Below are positions 1 to 12,102 of a stretch of DNA of 64,000 nt, piece by piece. A program made the position numbers and the translations under genes. Origin of the DNA: Desulfurispirillum indicum S5 (lineage in GTDB: Bacteria; Chrysiogenota; Chrysiogenetes; Chrysiogenales; Chrysiogenaceae); NCBI RefSeq assembly GCF_000177635.2, contig NC_014836.1, positions 2,244,001 to 2,308,000 on the forward strand, written 5' to 3'. Under the pieces are notes generated by a model that did no database searches, was not told the origin of the DNA, and was given only the letters and a program-made list of their open reading frames with translations. The number at the start of each line of letters is the position of its first letter. Positions within the stretch are counted from its first letter, which is position 1.

Positions 1-543
1 CGCAACGACCTCATGGCCGAAGAAGCGCTGCTGGAGTACAGCCACGACGATCTGCGCGCGCGGGTCAGTGCCTACTACCCCCGCCTGGACGCCTTCGTGC
101 GCTACTCCATACCCGACTTCGAGGAGAGCTCCGAATCCATCGTCTACACAGGCCTGAACCTTTCCATCCCCATACTGGAAGGGGGCACCCGCATCGCTTC
201 CTACCGTGAGGCCAAATTTAACATCATTGAAAGCTCCCACCGCATCCTGCAGCGCAAAGAGAACGTGCGGCTGGATGTCAATCAGGAACTCAATACTATC
301 GACGTGCTGAAGTACAAGCTGGAAGAAGCTTCCAGTCGTATGGATTATGCCCGGGAAAATCTGCGCATGACCACCCTGCAGTTTGAGGTCGGCAAATCCA
401 CCAACCTGGATGTACTAGATGCCATGCTCAGCCTGAGCAACGCGGAACGCGCCCTGGCCGAAGCCCATTACGACATGATCAAGGCCCAGTACGGCCTGCT
501 CTTCCATGTCGGCACCCTGGACATATCCCTCTTCTCTCCATGA
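1..543 (+). CDS. TolC-family outer-membrane efflux protein, C-terminal part
   Basis: The reading frame is open from the first base of the window, so the gene starts upstream and only about 180 C-terminal residues are present. The helical, charged sequence with NLSIPILEGG, followed by a long coiled helix and QFEVGKSTNLDVLDA, is typical of the second repeat of TolC/OEP proteins, which form the outer-membrane channel of tripartite efflux or type I secretion systems. The stop codon overlaps the mutL start (ATGA), implying translational coupling. Its partner pump genes would lie upstream, outside this window. The family assignment is solid; the substrate is unknown. Confidence 0.85.
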   Translation, partial: RNDLMAEEALLEYSHDDLRARVSAYYPRLDAFVRYSIPDFEESSESIVYTGLNLSIPILEGGTRIASYREAKFNIIESSHRILQRKENVRLDVNQELNTIDVLKYKLEEASSRMDYARENLRMTTLQFEVGKSTNLDVLDAMLSLSNAERALAEAHYDMIKAQYGLLFHVGTLDISLFSP

Positions 544-2327
544 AGATCGGTGTACTCCCCGACACCGTCATCAACCAGATCGCGGCCGGAGAAGTGGTTG
601 AGCGGCCGGTCAACGTCGTCAAGGAGCTGGTGGAAAACGCCCTTGACGCTGACGCCAGGCGGGTGGAAATTGCCATTGAAGGTGGTGGCATCAAGCGCAT
701 CCGCATTACCGATGACGGCTGCGGCATGGCCAGACACGACCTCATGCTCTGTGTGGAGCGACACGCCACCAGCAAAATCCGCTCCTTTGACGACCTCACC
801 CAGCTTCACTCCATGGGCTTTCGCGGTGAAGCCCTGCCCAGCATCGCCTCTGTCAGCCGCATGCACATCACCTCCCGCCAGCCAGACGAGCTGACTGGCC
901 ACTGCCTGCACATTGAGGGCGGCAGAATGACGGAAGTCCGGGAAGAGGGAGCCAACCCCGGTACACGGGTCGAGATCGCCGACCTTTTCTACAATGTCCC
1001 GGCCCGCAAAAAATTTCTACGCACCCCCCAGACCGAGCAGAATCTCATCACATCTCTGGTGCAGTCATTTGCCCTGGCTCACCCCCAGACCGCCTTCAGC
1101 TACAGCGTCGATGGCCGCGCGCAGTTCCAGTTTCCACCCGCCACCATCGACGAACGCATCCGACAGGTATTCGGCCGCGAAAACGCCACCGCACTGCGCG
1201 AAGGCCGCTCGCAGCAGGACGACGGAACCGGGTTCCACCTGTACCTCTCGCGCCCCGACAACACCCGCAGCCGCCGCGACTCCCTCTACTTCTTTGTCAA
1301 TCGCCGCCACGTGAAGGATCGCCTGCTGGGAGCCTGGCTGCAGCGAGCGTACCGCCACCTCATACCCCAGGGACGCCATCCCTTCGGCGCCCTCTTTCTG
1401 AACATCGATCCCGCCCTGGTGGATGTCAATGTCCACCCCACCAAAACGGAAGTGCGTTTCTTCGATATAGGTGCTCTGGGCCGACTCTTTGAGCAGGCCA
1501 TCCGCCAGGTTCTCATTGAAGGCGAAACTCCCTTCCACAGCAGCCCGGAACCCCCGGCGCCCGCCGTGCCGCGGGGCTTTCCCAGCACCGGTGGATGGAG
1601 CAGCAGCGCCCCCCACCGAAACTTTGGTGGCCAGATCAGCGAACCAGCACCAGCGATACTCCCGCCGTCACACCTACCCGCTCGACACGGGCAACCCGCC
1701 TCACCCTACGGCGAGACGCCGCTGTGGGAATCCGCCGCGCCATCAACAGCCGATTTCCAGATCCTCGGACAGTTCCAGGACACCTTCATTGTCGGCATCA
1801 AAGACGAGGAGCTGATCCTGGTGGACCAGCACGCCGCCATGGAACGCATCAACTTTGAGGAAATTTCCGACCTCTACGCCGACAATCGGGTGGAACAGCA
1901 GCCCCTGCTCTTCCCGCACCCCATCGGACTGACGCCCCAGGAGCAACTGACCCTGAACACCCATATGCCCCAGCTGCAGGCCATGGGCTTCACCATTGAT
2001 ATCATCGATGACACTGCCTGCCTGGTGGAAGCACCCCTCGACCTCCCCCCCCAGCAGGCCATGGACACCATCCGGGAAATCTGCAGCAGGGCAGGCGAAG
2101 AGAAAGACGATCAGCCGGAATCAGCCCAGGAATCCTTCCGGCAGCTGGTCATGAAGACCATGGCCTGCCACCGCAGCGTCAAAGCCAACAAGACCCTCAA
2201 CCACCAGCAGATGGAAGAACTGCTGCAGCGACTTTTTCAGTGCCGCCAACCCTACACCTGCCCCCATGGCAGACCTACCCTGATATCCTACAGCAGAGAG
2301 CAATTGTGGAAACAGTTCCTCAGATAA
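540..2327 (+). CDS. mutL: DNA mismatch repair protein MutL
   Basis: 595 residues. The N-terminal GHKL ATPase motifs are visible: NQIAAGEVVERP and ELVENALDA, then DDGCGM, ATSKI and GFRGEAL. After a Pro-rich linker (about residues 325-410) the C-terminal dimerisation/endonuclease domain carries DQHAAMERINFEE, matching the DQHA(X)2E(X)4E metal motif, plus ACHRSVKANK and CPHGRP. This indicates a nicking MutL, as in bacteria lacking MutH, rather than the E. coli type. The start codon overlaps the upstream tolC-like stop, and miaA follows with overlap. A mutL-miaA order is common in bacteria. Confidence 0.97.
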   Translation: MKIGVLPDTVINQIAAGEVVERPVNVVKELVENALDADARRVEIAIEGGGIKRIRITDDGCGMARHDLMLCVERHATSKIRSFDDLTQLHSMGFRGEALPSIASVSRMHITSRQPDELTGHCLHIEGGRMTEVREEGANPGTRVEIADLFYNVPARKKFLRTPQTEQNLITSLVQSFALAHPQTAFSYSVDGRAQFQFPPATIDERIRQVFGRENATALREGRSQQDDGTGFHLYLSRPDNTRSRRDSLYFFVNRRHVKDRLLGAWLQRAYRHLIPQGRHPFGALFLNIDPALVDVNVHPTKTEVRFFDIGALGRLFEQAIRQVLIEGETPFHSSPEPPAPAVPRGFPSTGGWSSSAPHRNFGGQISEPAPAILPPSHLPARHGQPASPYGETPLWESAAPSTADFQILGQFQDTFIVGIKDEELILVDQHAAMERINFEEISDLYADNRVEQQPLLFPHPIGLTPQEQLTLNTHMPQLQAMGFTIDIIDDTACLVEAPLDLPPQQAMDTIREICSRAGEEKDDQPESAQESFRQLVMKTMACHRSVKANKTLNHQQMEELLQRLFQCRQPYTCPHGRPTLISYSREQLWKQFLR

Positions 2328-3244
2328 TCGTCATCGCTGGCCCCACCGCCGTCGGCAAAACCCAGGTGGCAACGGAAGTCTGCCGGCGCGTTGGTGGAGC
2401 CATCGTGGGCTGTGACAGTCGTCAGGTCTTCCGCCACCTCTCCATCGGAACCGCAAAACCCGATGCCACCGAACTTGACGGCACTGCTCACCACATGCTG
2501 GACGTGGCAGGCCCCGGCGAGACCTATCACGCCCACCGTTACGCCCGCGAAGCCGCCCAGATCATCAATCAGCTCCTGCACAATGGTGTGGTTCCGGTAC
2601 TCACGGTGGGAACCGGCCTGTTCTATGAAGCGCTGCAGTTTGAACTGATCTCCACCCCCACCATTGATCCCGTCTGCCGCAACCAGGCCACCGAAGCGGT
2701 ATCCCATGATCGCAACGCCATTCACGCCCTGGCCTGTACTCAGGACCCCGAGTACGCTCCCAAGCTCAAGGCCGGCGATACTCAGCGCCTGATACGCTGG
2801 TACGAAATCTACCTGCAGACGGGTCGCCCCATGAGCACCTTTTTCCGCGACATCACCCGGCAGCAGCCCCGCTACCCGGCCCTGAACTTTGTGCTGACCC
2901 GCGAACGCCGGGAGCTGTATGGACGCATCAATCAGCGGGTAGACACCATGCTGGAGCAAGGCTTGATCGAAGAGATCCGCGAAGCCATCAACCGCGGCTA
3001 CGACTTCAGGCAGATTCCCGTAGTTGGCTATACGGAGCTGCTGCCCTGCCTGGATGGTGAAGCCAGTCTGGAAAGCTGCATCGCAGAAGTGAAAAAAAAC
3101 AGCCGCCGCTACGCCAAGCGCCAGCTGACCTGGTTTCGCAACCGACTGCAGATGCGGGAAATCCACCTGAGCACCACTGGCATTGAACAGGGTATTGAAA
3201 TGATCGTCACCGCCTGGCAGACTTCCCGTGACACTTCCACATAA
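2306..3244 (+). CDS. miaA: tRNA dimethylallyltransferase MiaA
   Basis: MiaA transfers a dimethylallyl group to A37 of tRNAs reading U-starting codons. The P-loop GPTAVGKT is near the N-terminus, followed by the CDSRQVF and IGTAKP motifs, the DVAGPGETYHAHRYA segment and the TREARREL-like RERRELYGRIN region. An in-frame ATG at 2240 would add 22 residues lying wholly inside mutL. The GTG at 2306 puts the P-loop at about residue 9, as usual, so I prefer it (312 aa; 22-nt overlap with mutL). No strong ribosome-binding site decides between them; translational coupling is likely. Confidence 0.93.
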   Translation: METVPQIIVIAGPTAVGKTQVATEVCRRVGGAIVGCDSRQVFRHLSIGTAKPDATELDGTAHHMLDVAGPGETYHAHRYAREAAQIINQLLHNGVVPVLTVGTGLFYEALQFELISTPTIDPVCRNQATEAVSHDRNAIHALACTQDPEYAPKLKAGDTQRLIRWYEIYLQTGRPMSTFFRDITRQQPRYPALNFVLTRERRELYGRINQRVDTMLEQGLIEEIREAINRGYDFRQIPVVGYTELLPCLDGEASLESCIAEVKKNSRRYAKRQLTWFRNRLQMREIHLSTTGIEQGIEMIVTAWQTSRDTST

Positions 3245-3310
3245 CATACAGCGGTAGTCCCGAACACCAGGCCTTTTTTGTCCATGCACCACCTCACCCA
3301 AGGAGATCCC

Positions 3311-4015
3311 ATGTTCGTACAGCCCATGCCCATTGAAAATCAGCGCGACAAGGACCTCAAGGTCACCCCTCTCTCCACCTATCCCCATGCCGCCGGCCTG
3401 CACTCCGCCACCCTGGCCGTGGATGAATATGAAGAAGCAGCCAAATCCGTTCCCATTGTCTTCACGAAAGATCCCGCCAGCGGCACCATGACATCCCTGT
3501 GCCTGCTGGGCATTCAGCAGAGCCGCAACCTGTGTGTGGACGGTGAAGGAAACTGGCGCACCGGCATGTATATTCCCGCCTATGTGCGCTGTTACCCCTT
3601 TCTCTTCATGCAAAGCGGTGAGCAGGTGGTACCCGCCATTGACCACGCCTCGAGGGCTGTCAGCCGGGAGCATGGCCACCCGCTCTTCCTTGAAAACGGC
3701 GAAGCCAGCGATTTTCTGAAAGCGGTGCTGGGCATGCTCAAGGAGTACCACGAAGCCCAGAAGCGAACCCGACGCTTCATGAACCACATGGAAAGCCTCG
3801 ATCTGTTTGAAGAGATGCACGCCGACCTGAAAGTGGGCAACGAGACCTGCCGACTGTCCGGATTCAGCCGCATCAGTGAAGAAAAAATCGCCCGGCTACC
3901 CCAGGACGCCCAGGCCAACCTCATGGCCACCGGCCTCTTCCGCATGATCGCCGCTCACCTGAGCTCACTGCATAACCTGGAAACCTTCGCTCGCATACAG
4001 CAGTCACAGGCATAG
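3311..4015 (+). CDS. SapC family protein
   Basis: 234 residues. The sequence matches the SapC family by VPIVFTKDP, the LLGIQQSRNLCVDGEGNW segment and YIPAYVRCYPF, which are characteristic blocks. SapC was named from a Campylobacter S-layer-associated gene, but the molecular role of most members is unknown. There is no signal peptide. An earlier in-frame ATG exists at 3278, but the ATG at 3311 has a clear AAGGAG box 6 bases upstream and starts at the conserved region. It is monocistronic between miaA and a strong terminator. Confidence 0.8.
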   Translation: MFVQPMPIENQRDKDLKVTPLSTYPHAAGLHSATLAVDEYEEAAKSVPIVFTKDPASGTMTSLCLLGIQQSRNLCVDGEGNWRTGMYIPAYVRCYPFLFMQSGEQVVPAIDHASRAVSREHGHPLFLENGEASDFLKAVLGMLKEYHEAQKRTRRFMNHMESLDLFEEMHADLKVGNETCRLSGFSRISEEKIARLPQDAQANLMATGLFRMIAAHLSSLHNLETFARIQQSQA

Positions 4016-4155
4016 CAGATTGCTGAGAAACCTCATGTGCTGCTGACAGAAAGAGTATGGAAAACCGCGTCCCGCACAGCGAGAGCGAGCCAGGATGGCG
4101 AGCGCGGTCTGGGAGCTATGCGGAAAGCGGTTTCTGCCTGTGTACAACATACGCC

Positions 4156-4191
4156 AAAAGCCGGATCTGAATTATCAGATCCGGCTTTTTT
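4156..4191. terminator. Bidirectional intrinsic terminator
   Basis: A perfect 15-bp inverted repeat (AAAAGCCGGATCTGA, ATTA loop, then its complement) is flanked by A and T runs. It lies between the convergent sapC-like gene and the minus-strand operon ending at 4231, so it can serve both strands. Confidence 0.9.
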
Positions 4192-4206
4192 ACGCTTGCC
4201 ACAGCT

Positions 4207-4228
4207 TGAGGACTTTTCAGCAGCCTGC
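4207..4228 (+). repeat. SR small repeat, 3' tail only
   Basis: The sequence GACTTTTCAGCAGCCTGC equals the distal end of the SR elements seen complete at 12103-12238 and 56506-56627. The rest of the element is absent. It lies directly against the stop codon of the minus-strand barrel gene. Confidence 0.6.
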
Positions 4229-4230
4229 AC

Positions 4231-5591
4231 TCAGAACCGATAGTGTGCCGCCACACTGAACACGGTCTTGTCATAGTGCTGCAGGGGATGGTTGGAGTCG
4301 TTGTCGGTGTACTGCAGACGAATCTCCCCCAGGAGCCCCGGACGCAGTTCACGCTGCGCAGAAGCATAGAGGGCTATCTGGGTGTCGTCGCGCTTCACCA
4401 GGGTGCCAAGACTGTCCACGGGAACTCTTCCTTCGCTCCCATAAACCACTTCACGGTAGTGGGCACCCATGAGCCCTCGCCCCGACCACAGATCCACCCG
4501 CCGCTCATGCTCCAGGCGCACTTCCCACAGGCGCGATGAATATTCCTTTTCTTCGGCGTCATCAAAGGCCAGTCGCAGGCTGCCACTGATGCTGTCGCCA
4601 CCTTCGTGGTACTGCCAGCGCAGGGTCTCCTGCAGACTCAGATAGTCGCTGTCGCGTTCATTGTTCCGCTGATCCCGGCGCTCCACGACCAGGGCCGTAA
4701 GAGAACGCAGCTCAGGCGCTATGCTGTAGACGTAGGTGGGCTCGAGGCCCACTATGGTGGAAAGCTTTTCCGAGCCAAGTCGAATATCTTCGTACTTCAG
4801 AAGCACCTGGGTCATGGAACGCGCTCCCGTCGTCCAGAAGCCACCAAACAGGCGCGCGTAGCCAAGATCGCTGTCATCCTCGTCCAGATGTCCCCGATGG
4901 TAGTACTGGGCGCCACCGGTGACATACCAGGGCGCAACCGTTGCCAGCCGGTGATCGTACACCACGCCGGCCATCGCGAAAACACCCTGGTCGCTGCGGG
5001 ACTTCAGAGAGGAAAAATCCAGAATCTGATCCAGATCACTGCCCAGGGAAGAACTCAGGCCGAAGTTCACGTTGGAATCATGGAAGAGCCCTGCGGAAAG
5101 GCTGCCGCTGAGTCGCCCCGGCTGCTGCTTGCGGGAAACCTGTTCCAGCAGGTGTTCCACATTGCGCCGCACCGCCGGTGGTGGATCGTGACGCAGCACT
5201 TCCTCGAAGTGTCGCTGGGCATTCTCCGGTTGATTCAGCGCCAGATAGGTGCGCCCCGTCTCCAGGCGCACCCGATGGGCCAGGGGATTGCGTCCCAGCA
5301 GACGTTCATAGGCAAAAAGCGCATGGGCGTAACGCCCGGTGGCATAGGCTGCCCGGCCATAGTAGAAATTGACATCGTGGTTCAGGGGATACTGGTGCAT
5401 CAAGGCCGATGCCTGCTGCCAGGCTTTTTCCGCCTGATTCTCCTGCAGCAGTTGACGAATCTCCTCCATTGAGCGGGCAGGCTCCTGCTGCGAGACAGGC
5501 TGCGCCATGGCCACTGAGGCAAAGATACCCAGGGCACATACCAGAGACCTTCCCAACAACAGCAGCGATGGCAGAGCAGTGATCCGACGCA

Positions 5592-5595
<4 letters not shown>
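4231..5595 (-). CDS. TPR plus outer-membrane barrel protein, SLAM/DUF560-like translocon
   Basis: 454 residues. A signal peptide (hydrophobic core, cleavage near AMAQP) is followed by TPR-like helices (about residues 38-150; YYGRAAYATGRYAHALFAYERLL, GRTYLALNQPENAQRHFEEVL). A long alternating polar/hydrophobic segment (about 165-454) begins GLFHDSNVN and ends in a terminal Phe (HYRF), typical of an outer-membrane beta barrel. Periplasmic TPR plus C-terminal barrel, with a DSNVN-like entry, is the architecture of SLAM/DUF560 proteins, which move lipoproteins or soluble cargo across the outer membrane (type XI secretion). Its start overlaps the stop of the FecR-domain gene (ATGA). Family assignment is by architecture and motif and needs a profile search. 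A TPR-porin of other function is the alternative. Confidence 0.7.
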
Positions 5596-7108
<1,513 letters not shown>

Positions 7109-7112
<4 letters not shown>

Positions 7113-10100
7113 GAGAATCTCCCGCTCAACAGTACCGCATCAACCCGTTGATCGCGCCGCCACCGATAGCCAAGCGTCAGCAGGCCGAAGAGCAGAACCA
7201 TCAGACTCTGCTGCCAGTACACCAGGCCGTAGGCCAGGGCCACCACCGGGGAGAGCAGCAGGCGGGTCGCCAGCATCATCCCGGCACTGCCGTCAATAGC
7301 GCGCGCCACGGGTGGAGAGAGCCGGTAGTACTCCTGCACCAGCCAGCGACCGGCAGGGTGGGTCAGCAGAAAGCGATCCCGCATCTGACGCAGAATCTGC
7401 ACATCAAAATGGTGGGCCGAACCGTAAGCGGCGGTGGCGATAAAGCACTGGCTCTGACTGCTCTGCCCGTCGCCATCAACCACCAGAGCCCTGCCACTGC
7501 TGCCCGCACCCTCCGTGTCCGTCAGCACCACGGTCACCCCCGTCAGGCGCAGCATGTCTACCGAAGCGCCGGAGAGCTCGCTGAGGGGGTTGTTAAAGAG
7601 GTTCAGCCACTGCAGCGGTGGAGCCAGAGGTACCAGGGCGCTGGCATCGCTGATCTGGTTGCTGTCCAGGTGCAGGATGCTCAGGGTGGAAAGCGCGGCC
7701 AGGCCGTCAATATCCGTCAGCTGATTATTGCCGAGATTCAGGGTTTCCAGGGAGCTCAGGCCACTGAGATCTGCTGGCAGACTCACGATCTGGTTCCCCC
7801 ACAGATCCAGCACGCGCAGGTGACTCAACCCCACCAGGGGCGCCATGTCCGCAATGTCATTTTCGCTGGCATAGAGTTCCTGAAGATTGGTCAGTGTGCT
7901 CAAGGGGCTCAGGTCGTCAATGGCATTTCCGCTGATCTGCAGCACTTCCAGACCGCCACGGCCAGAGACGGGAGCAAGATCACTGATCTGATTATTCCCG
8001 AGGTAGAGCACCCGCAGCAGAGGCAGGCCCGTCAGAAAGTCCAGGTCTTCCAGATTGTTGCCGTCCAGGTAGAGTTCCTCCAGCCCCGAAGGCAATGAAG
8101 TGACGTCGGCAATCTCCCCGTGGCTGGCATAGAGGTTCTTCAGGTGCGTCATGCCGCCAATATCCAGAGCCGTCAGCCCGGTACCCCACACCGCCAGGGT
8201 CTCCAGGCCCGGCAGGGCTGCCAGGGCACTGAGATCGTCGACACTGCTGCCGCCAAGGCTCAACCACTGCAGCTGATTCAGATACGTGAGTGGCTGCAGA
8301 TCGCTGACATTCAGATTCCCGCGCAGATTCAGCTCCTGCAGGTTGACAAAGTGCTGCAGCCCGTTCAGATCACTGATCTCAACGCCAGTGAGGCTGAGGG
8401 TTCTGGTACTCAGCACATCGGCCATGGTGATATCGCTCTTGCCCAGGGCGCCACGCAGGGAGTTCAGCAGCGCAGTGTCCACACCCGAAGTGGGCAAGGG
8501 GTCGGAGAAAGCCGGAGTGGCGTAGAGGCGCAGGAAAGAATTACCTTCGCGACTCAGGGACATAAACACCATCTGACGGTTCGCGTTGGCTACCACAGAC
8601 AGGCCATCGACATCGACATACGATGTCGATGGAGTATAGGCCTGCCCCCCCAGCTTCAGCAACTGGCCCTGGTCGTAGGCATAAACGGAGAGCAGGGCGT
8701 ATTCGCGCTTCTGCGAATCACCATCATCATCAAAAAAGAACTCCTCCTGAGAGTGCATAGTGAAGAGACGATCGCCTGCAAGATCCAGAGACACCGAAGA
8801 CGCTCCAGCAGACAATTCCAGTGTGTCCCGAGCAATAATAGCGTCAGGATCACCCGTGTCGTAGAGGCGGACATAATAAGTGCTGCCCTCCATGCCATCG
8901 TAGATATCGTACATCACCACCAGCCAGCTGCTCCCGCCAAAGCGGACGGTAACCTGATTGTGGCTTCCCAGCTCTTCCGTGACCAGGAGATCCGGCTCAG
9001 CGGGATTGGAAACATCGTAGAGGAAAAAACGATTCCCCAGGCTGCCAATGGCAAGCAGGCTGCCATCAGCGGAAAAGCTCAGGGAATGGAGGTATTCGCC
9101 GGGGAATATGATGGTGCTGACCGGAGTAATCTGTGGACCAGAGCCCACCTCCAGCAGTTGAACCCTGCTGTCACTCCCCTGGCGGGTGATTACCGCCAGC
9201 AGATTGCCGGACAGCGCCAGGGTGCCGTCATTAAACCCACTGGAATCCAGTAACCACTCGTATGGCAGAACAGTTGGATCAGCGGCATCGAAGAGAAGGA
9301 GACGCACCTCTTCTTCAGAGGTACCGTAATTGGTATACCTGACGCTGGCCAGCAGCAGATCATCCACGAGTTCCAGGGAGCGCAGGGAAAAGGACTCGTA
9401 CTCACAGGAAGGATCTGCGCAGTCAAAGGTGTACACAGGTTCCAATGCACCGGGTTCAGCAACATCCTCCAGGTCCATGCGACCTATGCTCAGTGTGGTG
9501 ACTTCCGTTATTTCGTCAACCTCGTATTGCCCCATAAAGAGCGTCGTGTTCCAAAGGGCGACGGGAGTGTGACCGTCAAATTCTGACCGAAAGGTGTGGA
9601 CCCCGTACTCCCGGATGTCAGGCAGGGGAGGCACCACCATGAAGACGCCGGCACTCATGGCCCAGTTGTCTTCGGAATCATAGAGGAGGAGTTTCTGGGC
9701 CAACCCTTCCTGGTAATAATACGGAATTGGGGTGAAGCGATAGGAGCCGGTATTCGGGGGCTGGGGGTAAACCAGCTCACCAATCGAGAATCCCTCCAGG
9801 ATCTGGAGAGCGTCTTCTCCACCTGGATTTCCGGGATCATAGCCATGGGACGGATGGTCTTCCAGGTCGCGCAGGAGCTGATCTTCCCCCTGGCCCCAGT
9901 ATGCATCGGCAATCATATAGATCCAGATGTTCTCACCGGTCAGCCGGCTGGTGTCCCAGGTGATCTCGTAGGTGCTGCCCCACTGCAGCCGGCTCTCAGG
10001 GGTGGGGAATCCCACGGCCCCCGGATGGTACGTTTCGAGCCCTCCCAGGTTAAAGGCCGCCAGGGCTGTCTGGGCGTTCAACGTCAAAAAAAGGAAAAGC

Positions 10101-10144
10101 AGCAGCGCTTTTCCGGCAACAAATTCCCTGTACCTGTTCGGCAT
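7109..10144 (-). CDS. Large exported leucine-rich-repeat protein with CFI-box C-terminus
   Basis: 1011 residues from the ATG at 10144, which gives a signal peptide (GKALLLFLFLTLNAQTALA). An ATG at 10168 or further upstream is possible but unsupported. After a beta-rich N-terminal domain come LVIVD/propeller-like repeats (LFDAADPTVLPYEW, LYDVSNPAEPDLL). Residues about 595-860 are leucine-rich repeats of 20-23 residues with LxxLxxLxxNxIxDLxPL, as in bacterial internalin-like surface proteins. About residue 898 begins CFIATAAYGS, followed by LRQMRDRFLLTHPAGRWLVQEYYRLSP-like spacing and a hydrophobic tail. This is the CFI-box-CTERM type of C-terminal region, thought to act in surface attachment or sorting. 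It is the first gene of the operon and overlaps the FecR gene by ATGA. Confidence 0.85.
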
Positions 10145-10270
10145 GGCATACCCCCGCGATAGCGTCATAAGCTGCAGACAATGAAGGACATTGAAATCAT
10201 TGTATGCCCCAGGATGAATTATCACAAGGGGTTTTGTCACAAAATGCCATTTTAATGTCAGGTAAAGTCG

Positions 10271-11407
10271 TTACGGCAAAACGGGGATCAAGCGCAGCAC
10301 CTGTCCGGGATTGTGGTCGGTCAGCACCCAGATGCTTCCATCGGGAGCCTGGCGAATATCGCGAATGCGGCTCTGCCCTTCAAAAAACTGCTCCACCTCT
10401 TGCACCTGCCACTGGCCCATCTCGTCCTGACTGGTCTCCAGACGAGAAATCAGCTGGCCGCGCAGGGCACCGATAAAGAGCTGATTCTGCCAGTGGGGAA
10501 ACATGTCGCCAGCGTAGAAGAGCATGCCCGAAGGAGCGATGGAAGGCGTCCAGTGCCACAGGGGCGACTCCATACCGGGGAGCTCAGTGTGGGGGGTAAT
10601 GGTGGAGCCATCGTAGTCGATGCCGTGGGTGGCCTTGGGCCAGCCGTAGTTGGCGCCAGCGATGAGGCGATTCACCTCATCGCCGCCCCTGGGGCCGTGC
10701 TCCTGCATCCAGATTTCGCCACTGAGCGGATGCATGGCCATGCCCTGGGCGTTGCGGGTTCCCGTGGCATAAATCTCCGGTTTCATATCAGCTTCATCTG
10801 CAAAGGGATTGTCGGCGGGGATGCGGCCATCGTCGTGGAGGCGGATGATACTGCCAGCGTGATCACTGAAGTCCTGGGCCCGCTCCATCTGGCCACGATC
10901 GCCAATGCTGAGGTAGACATAGCCTGCGGCATCAAAGACAATGCGCCCACCAAAGTGACGTCCGCCACTGCTGCGGGGAAAAGCGGTGAAGAGCACCTGC
11001 ACTTCCGTCAGGCGACCATCCAGATAGCGGCCCCGTGCCATATTGGTGGTGAAGCCCGCCGAGGTACGATCCACATAGCTGAAATAGAGCCAGCGATTTT
11101 CGGCAAAGTCGGGGTGCAGGGCCAGATCCAGCAACCCACCCTGTCCGTTGGGGTCGATGCGGGGCAGACCACGCACCGGAATGGATTCCAGCCTGCCATC
11201 GCGGATAAGGCGCAGGCGTCCGGGACGTTCACTCACCAGCACTTCCCCATCGGGCAGAAAGACAATGGACCAGGGATGACTGAGACCGCCCACCACCTCC
11301 TCCACATGGAAGTGGTGAAGTTCGGAAGCATGGGATGATGAAGCTGCAAGGCCCTTCGTCGCTCCAAAAGCGAAAAAGACCAACAGTGAACCGAGAAATC
11401 GTATCAT
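10271..11407 (-). CDS. PQQ-dependent aldose sugar dehydrogenase family protein
   Basis: 378 residues with a signal peptide (LGSLLVFFAFGATKGLAAS), so periplasmic. The six-bladed soluble glucose-dehydrogenase fold is indicated by LSHPWSIVFLPDGEVLVSERPGRL, GGLLDLALHP, HFGGRIVFD, LSIGDRG, RNAQGMAMHP, EHGPRGGDEVN and GANYGWP. This matches the YliI/Asd group, which oxidises aldoses using PQQ and passes electrons onward. No PQQ biosynthesis genes are in the window, so the cofactor source and substrate are open. It is separated from the LRR operon by about 125 bases and appears to have its own transcription unit. Confidence 0.88.
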   Translation of the reverse strand: MIRFLGSLLVFFAFGATKGLAASSSHASELHHFHVEEVVGGLSHPWSIVFLPDGEVLVSERPGRLRLIRDGRLESIPVRGLPRIDPNGQGGLLDLALHPDFAENRWLYFSYVDRTSAGFTTNMARGRYLDGRLTEVQVLFTAFPRSSGGRHFGGRIVFDAAGYVYLSIGDRGQMERAQDFSDHAGSIIRLHDDGRIPADNPFADEADMKPEIYATGTRNAQGMAMHPLSGEIWMQEHGPRGGDEVNRLIAGANYGWPKATHGIDYDGSTITPHTELPGMESPLWHWTPSIAPSGMLFYAGDMFPHWQNQLFIGALRGQLISRLETSQDEMGQWQVQEVEQFFEGQSRIRDIRQAPDGSIWVLTDHNPGQVLRLIPVLP

Positions 11408-11519
11408 GAAGCCTCCCGAAATTATTCGCGTCCTTTTCGCACCACCTTACCACGGGACCGTGTAACAGAAAAGCCCCAGTGAGCGCCAAAACAGAATCGC
11501 GAATAATCGGGTCGAAGCG

Positions 11520-11927
11520 TTACAAACGCTCCAGTCGGCGCATATGCCAGGGAGAGAAGTAGCGCACATCACCCGGCGCGTGGGCAATCACCGAAGAGAC
11601 AATGAGAATGCCCGCCAGGAAATAAAAGGGCTCCGGGTACCAGGGGTGCAGGAACGCCAGCAGCGCCATCTTCACCATGACCACATACCAGCGCAGCTGC
11701 AGGAAATAGACACCATTGCTCCAGCCATCCAGGGCAATCATGGCGAAACCGGTCAGGATAAACATCTGATGCCACAGATACCAGGCCGACTGGGGAATGC
11801 CGAAGAGATAGGCCCCCACCACCACGGCCACCGCCCAGATGTGCAGGCTGCGCAGGGCGATTTTCACCCAGCGTTTGCCGGGAAAGGTGCGATCTGTCGT
11901 GGGGAAGAGAAGCGGTTTGAGCTGCAT
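11520..11927 (-). CDS. Small polytopic membrane protein of unknown function
   Basis: 135 residues with about four predicted membrane helices (LHIWAVAVVVGAYLFG, QMFILTGFAMIALDG, WYVVMVKMALLAFL, FYFLAGILIVSSVIA). The ATG at 11927 is preceded by AAGGA at good spacing; an upstream in-frame ATG at 11951 lacks this. The C-terminal HAPGDVRYFSPWHMRRLERL is cytoplasmic-looking. Similar small proteins are annotated only as hypothetical membrane proteins. I do not recognise a function. Confidence 0.7.
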   Translation of the reverse strand: MQLKPLLFPTTDRTFPGKRWVKIALRSLHIWAVAVVVGAYLFGIPQSAWYLWHQMFILTGFAMIALDGWSNGVYFLQLRWYVVMVKMALLAFLHPWYPEPFYFLAGILIVSSVIAHAPGDVRYFSPWHMRRLERL

Positions 11928-11996
11928 ATGCAATCCTTTTTCAGTAATCATTCTCTACTGAGATCTGATGTACCACTCTTGGGGGTATCAGGCAAT

Positions 11997-12022
11997 AAAA
12001 AACCCCCGGCTGGGCCGGGGGT
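11997..12022 (-). terminator. Intrinsic terminator (minus strand)
   Basis: On the minus strand ACCCCCGGC-CCA-GCCGGGGGT is followed by a run of T. It lies downstream of the fumarase gene on its strand, past the SR repeat. Confidence 0.8.
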
Positions 12023-12102
12023 GAAGCGTCTCTCCAAACGGTACCAGTCAGGCAGTGTTAAAGATGGATGCTTTAACGGCTTGCTGAAATACCTCAAAAC
12101 GC

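Noticed and set aside
2288-3820. 510-codon minus-strand frame over miaA and the sapC-like gene
   Set aside because: It is antisense to well-recognised genes and has no recognisable protein motifs. Such long shadows occur throughout this GC-rich window.
4037-4155. Short frames and a GC-rich stretch (GAGCGAGCCAGGATGGCG) before the terminator
   Set aside because: No start signal, no recognisable product and no clear repeat copy elsewhere in the window.
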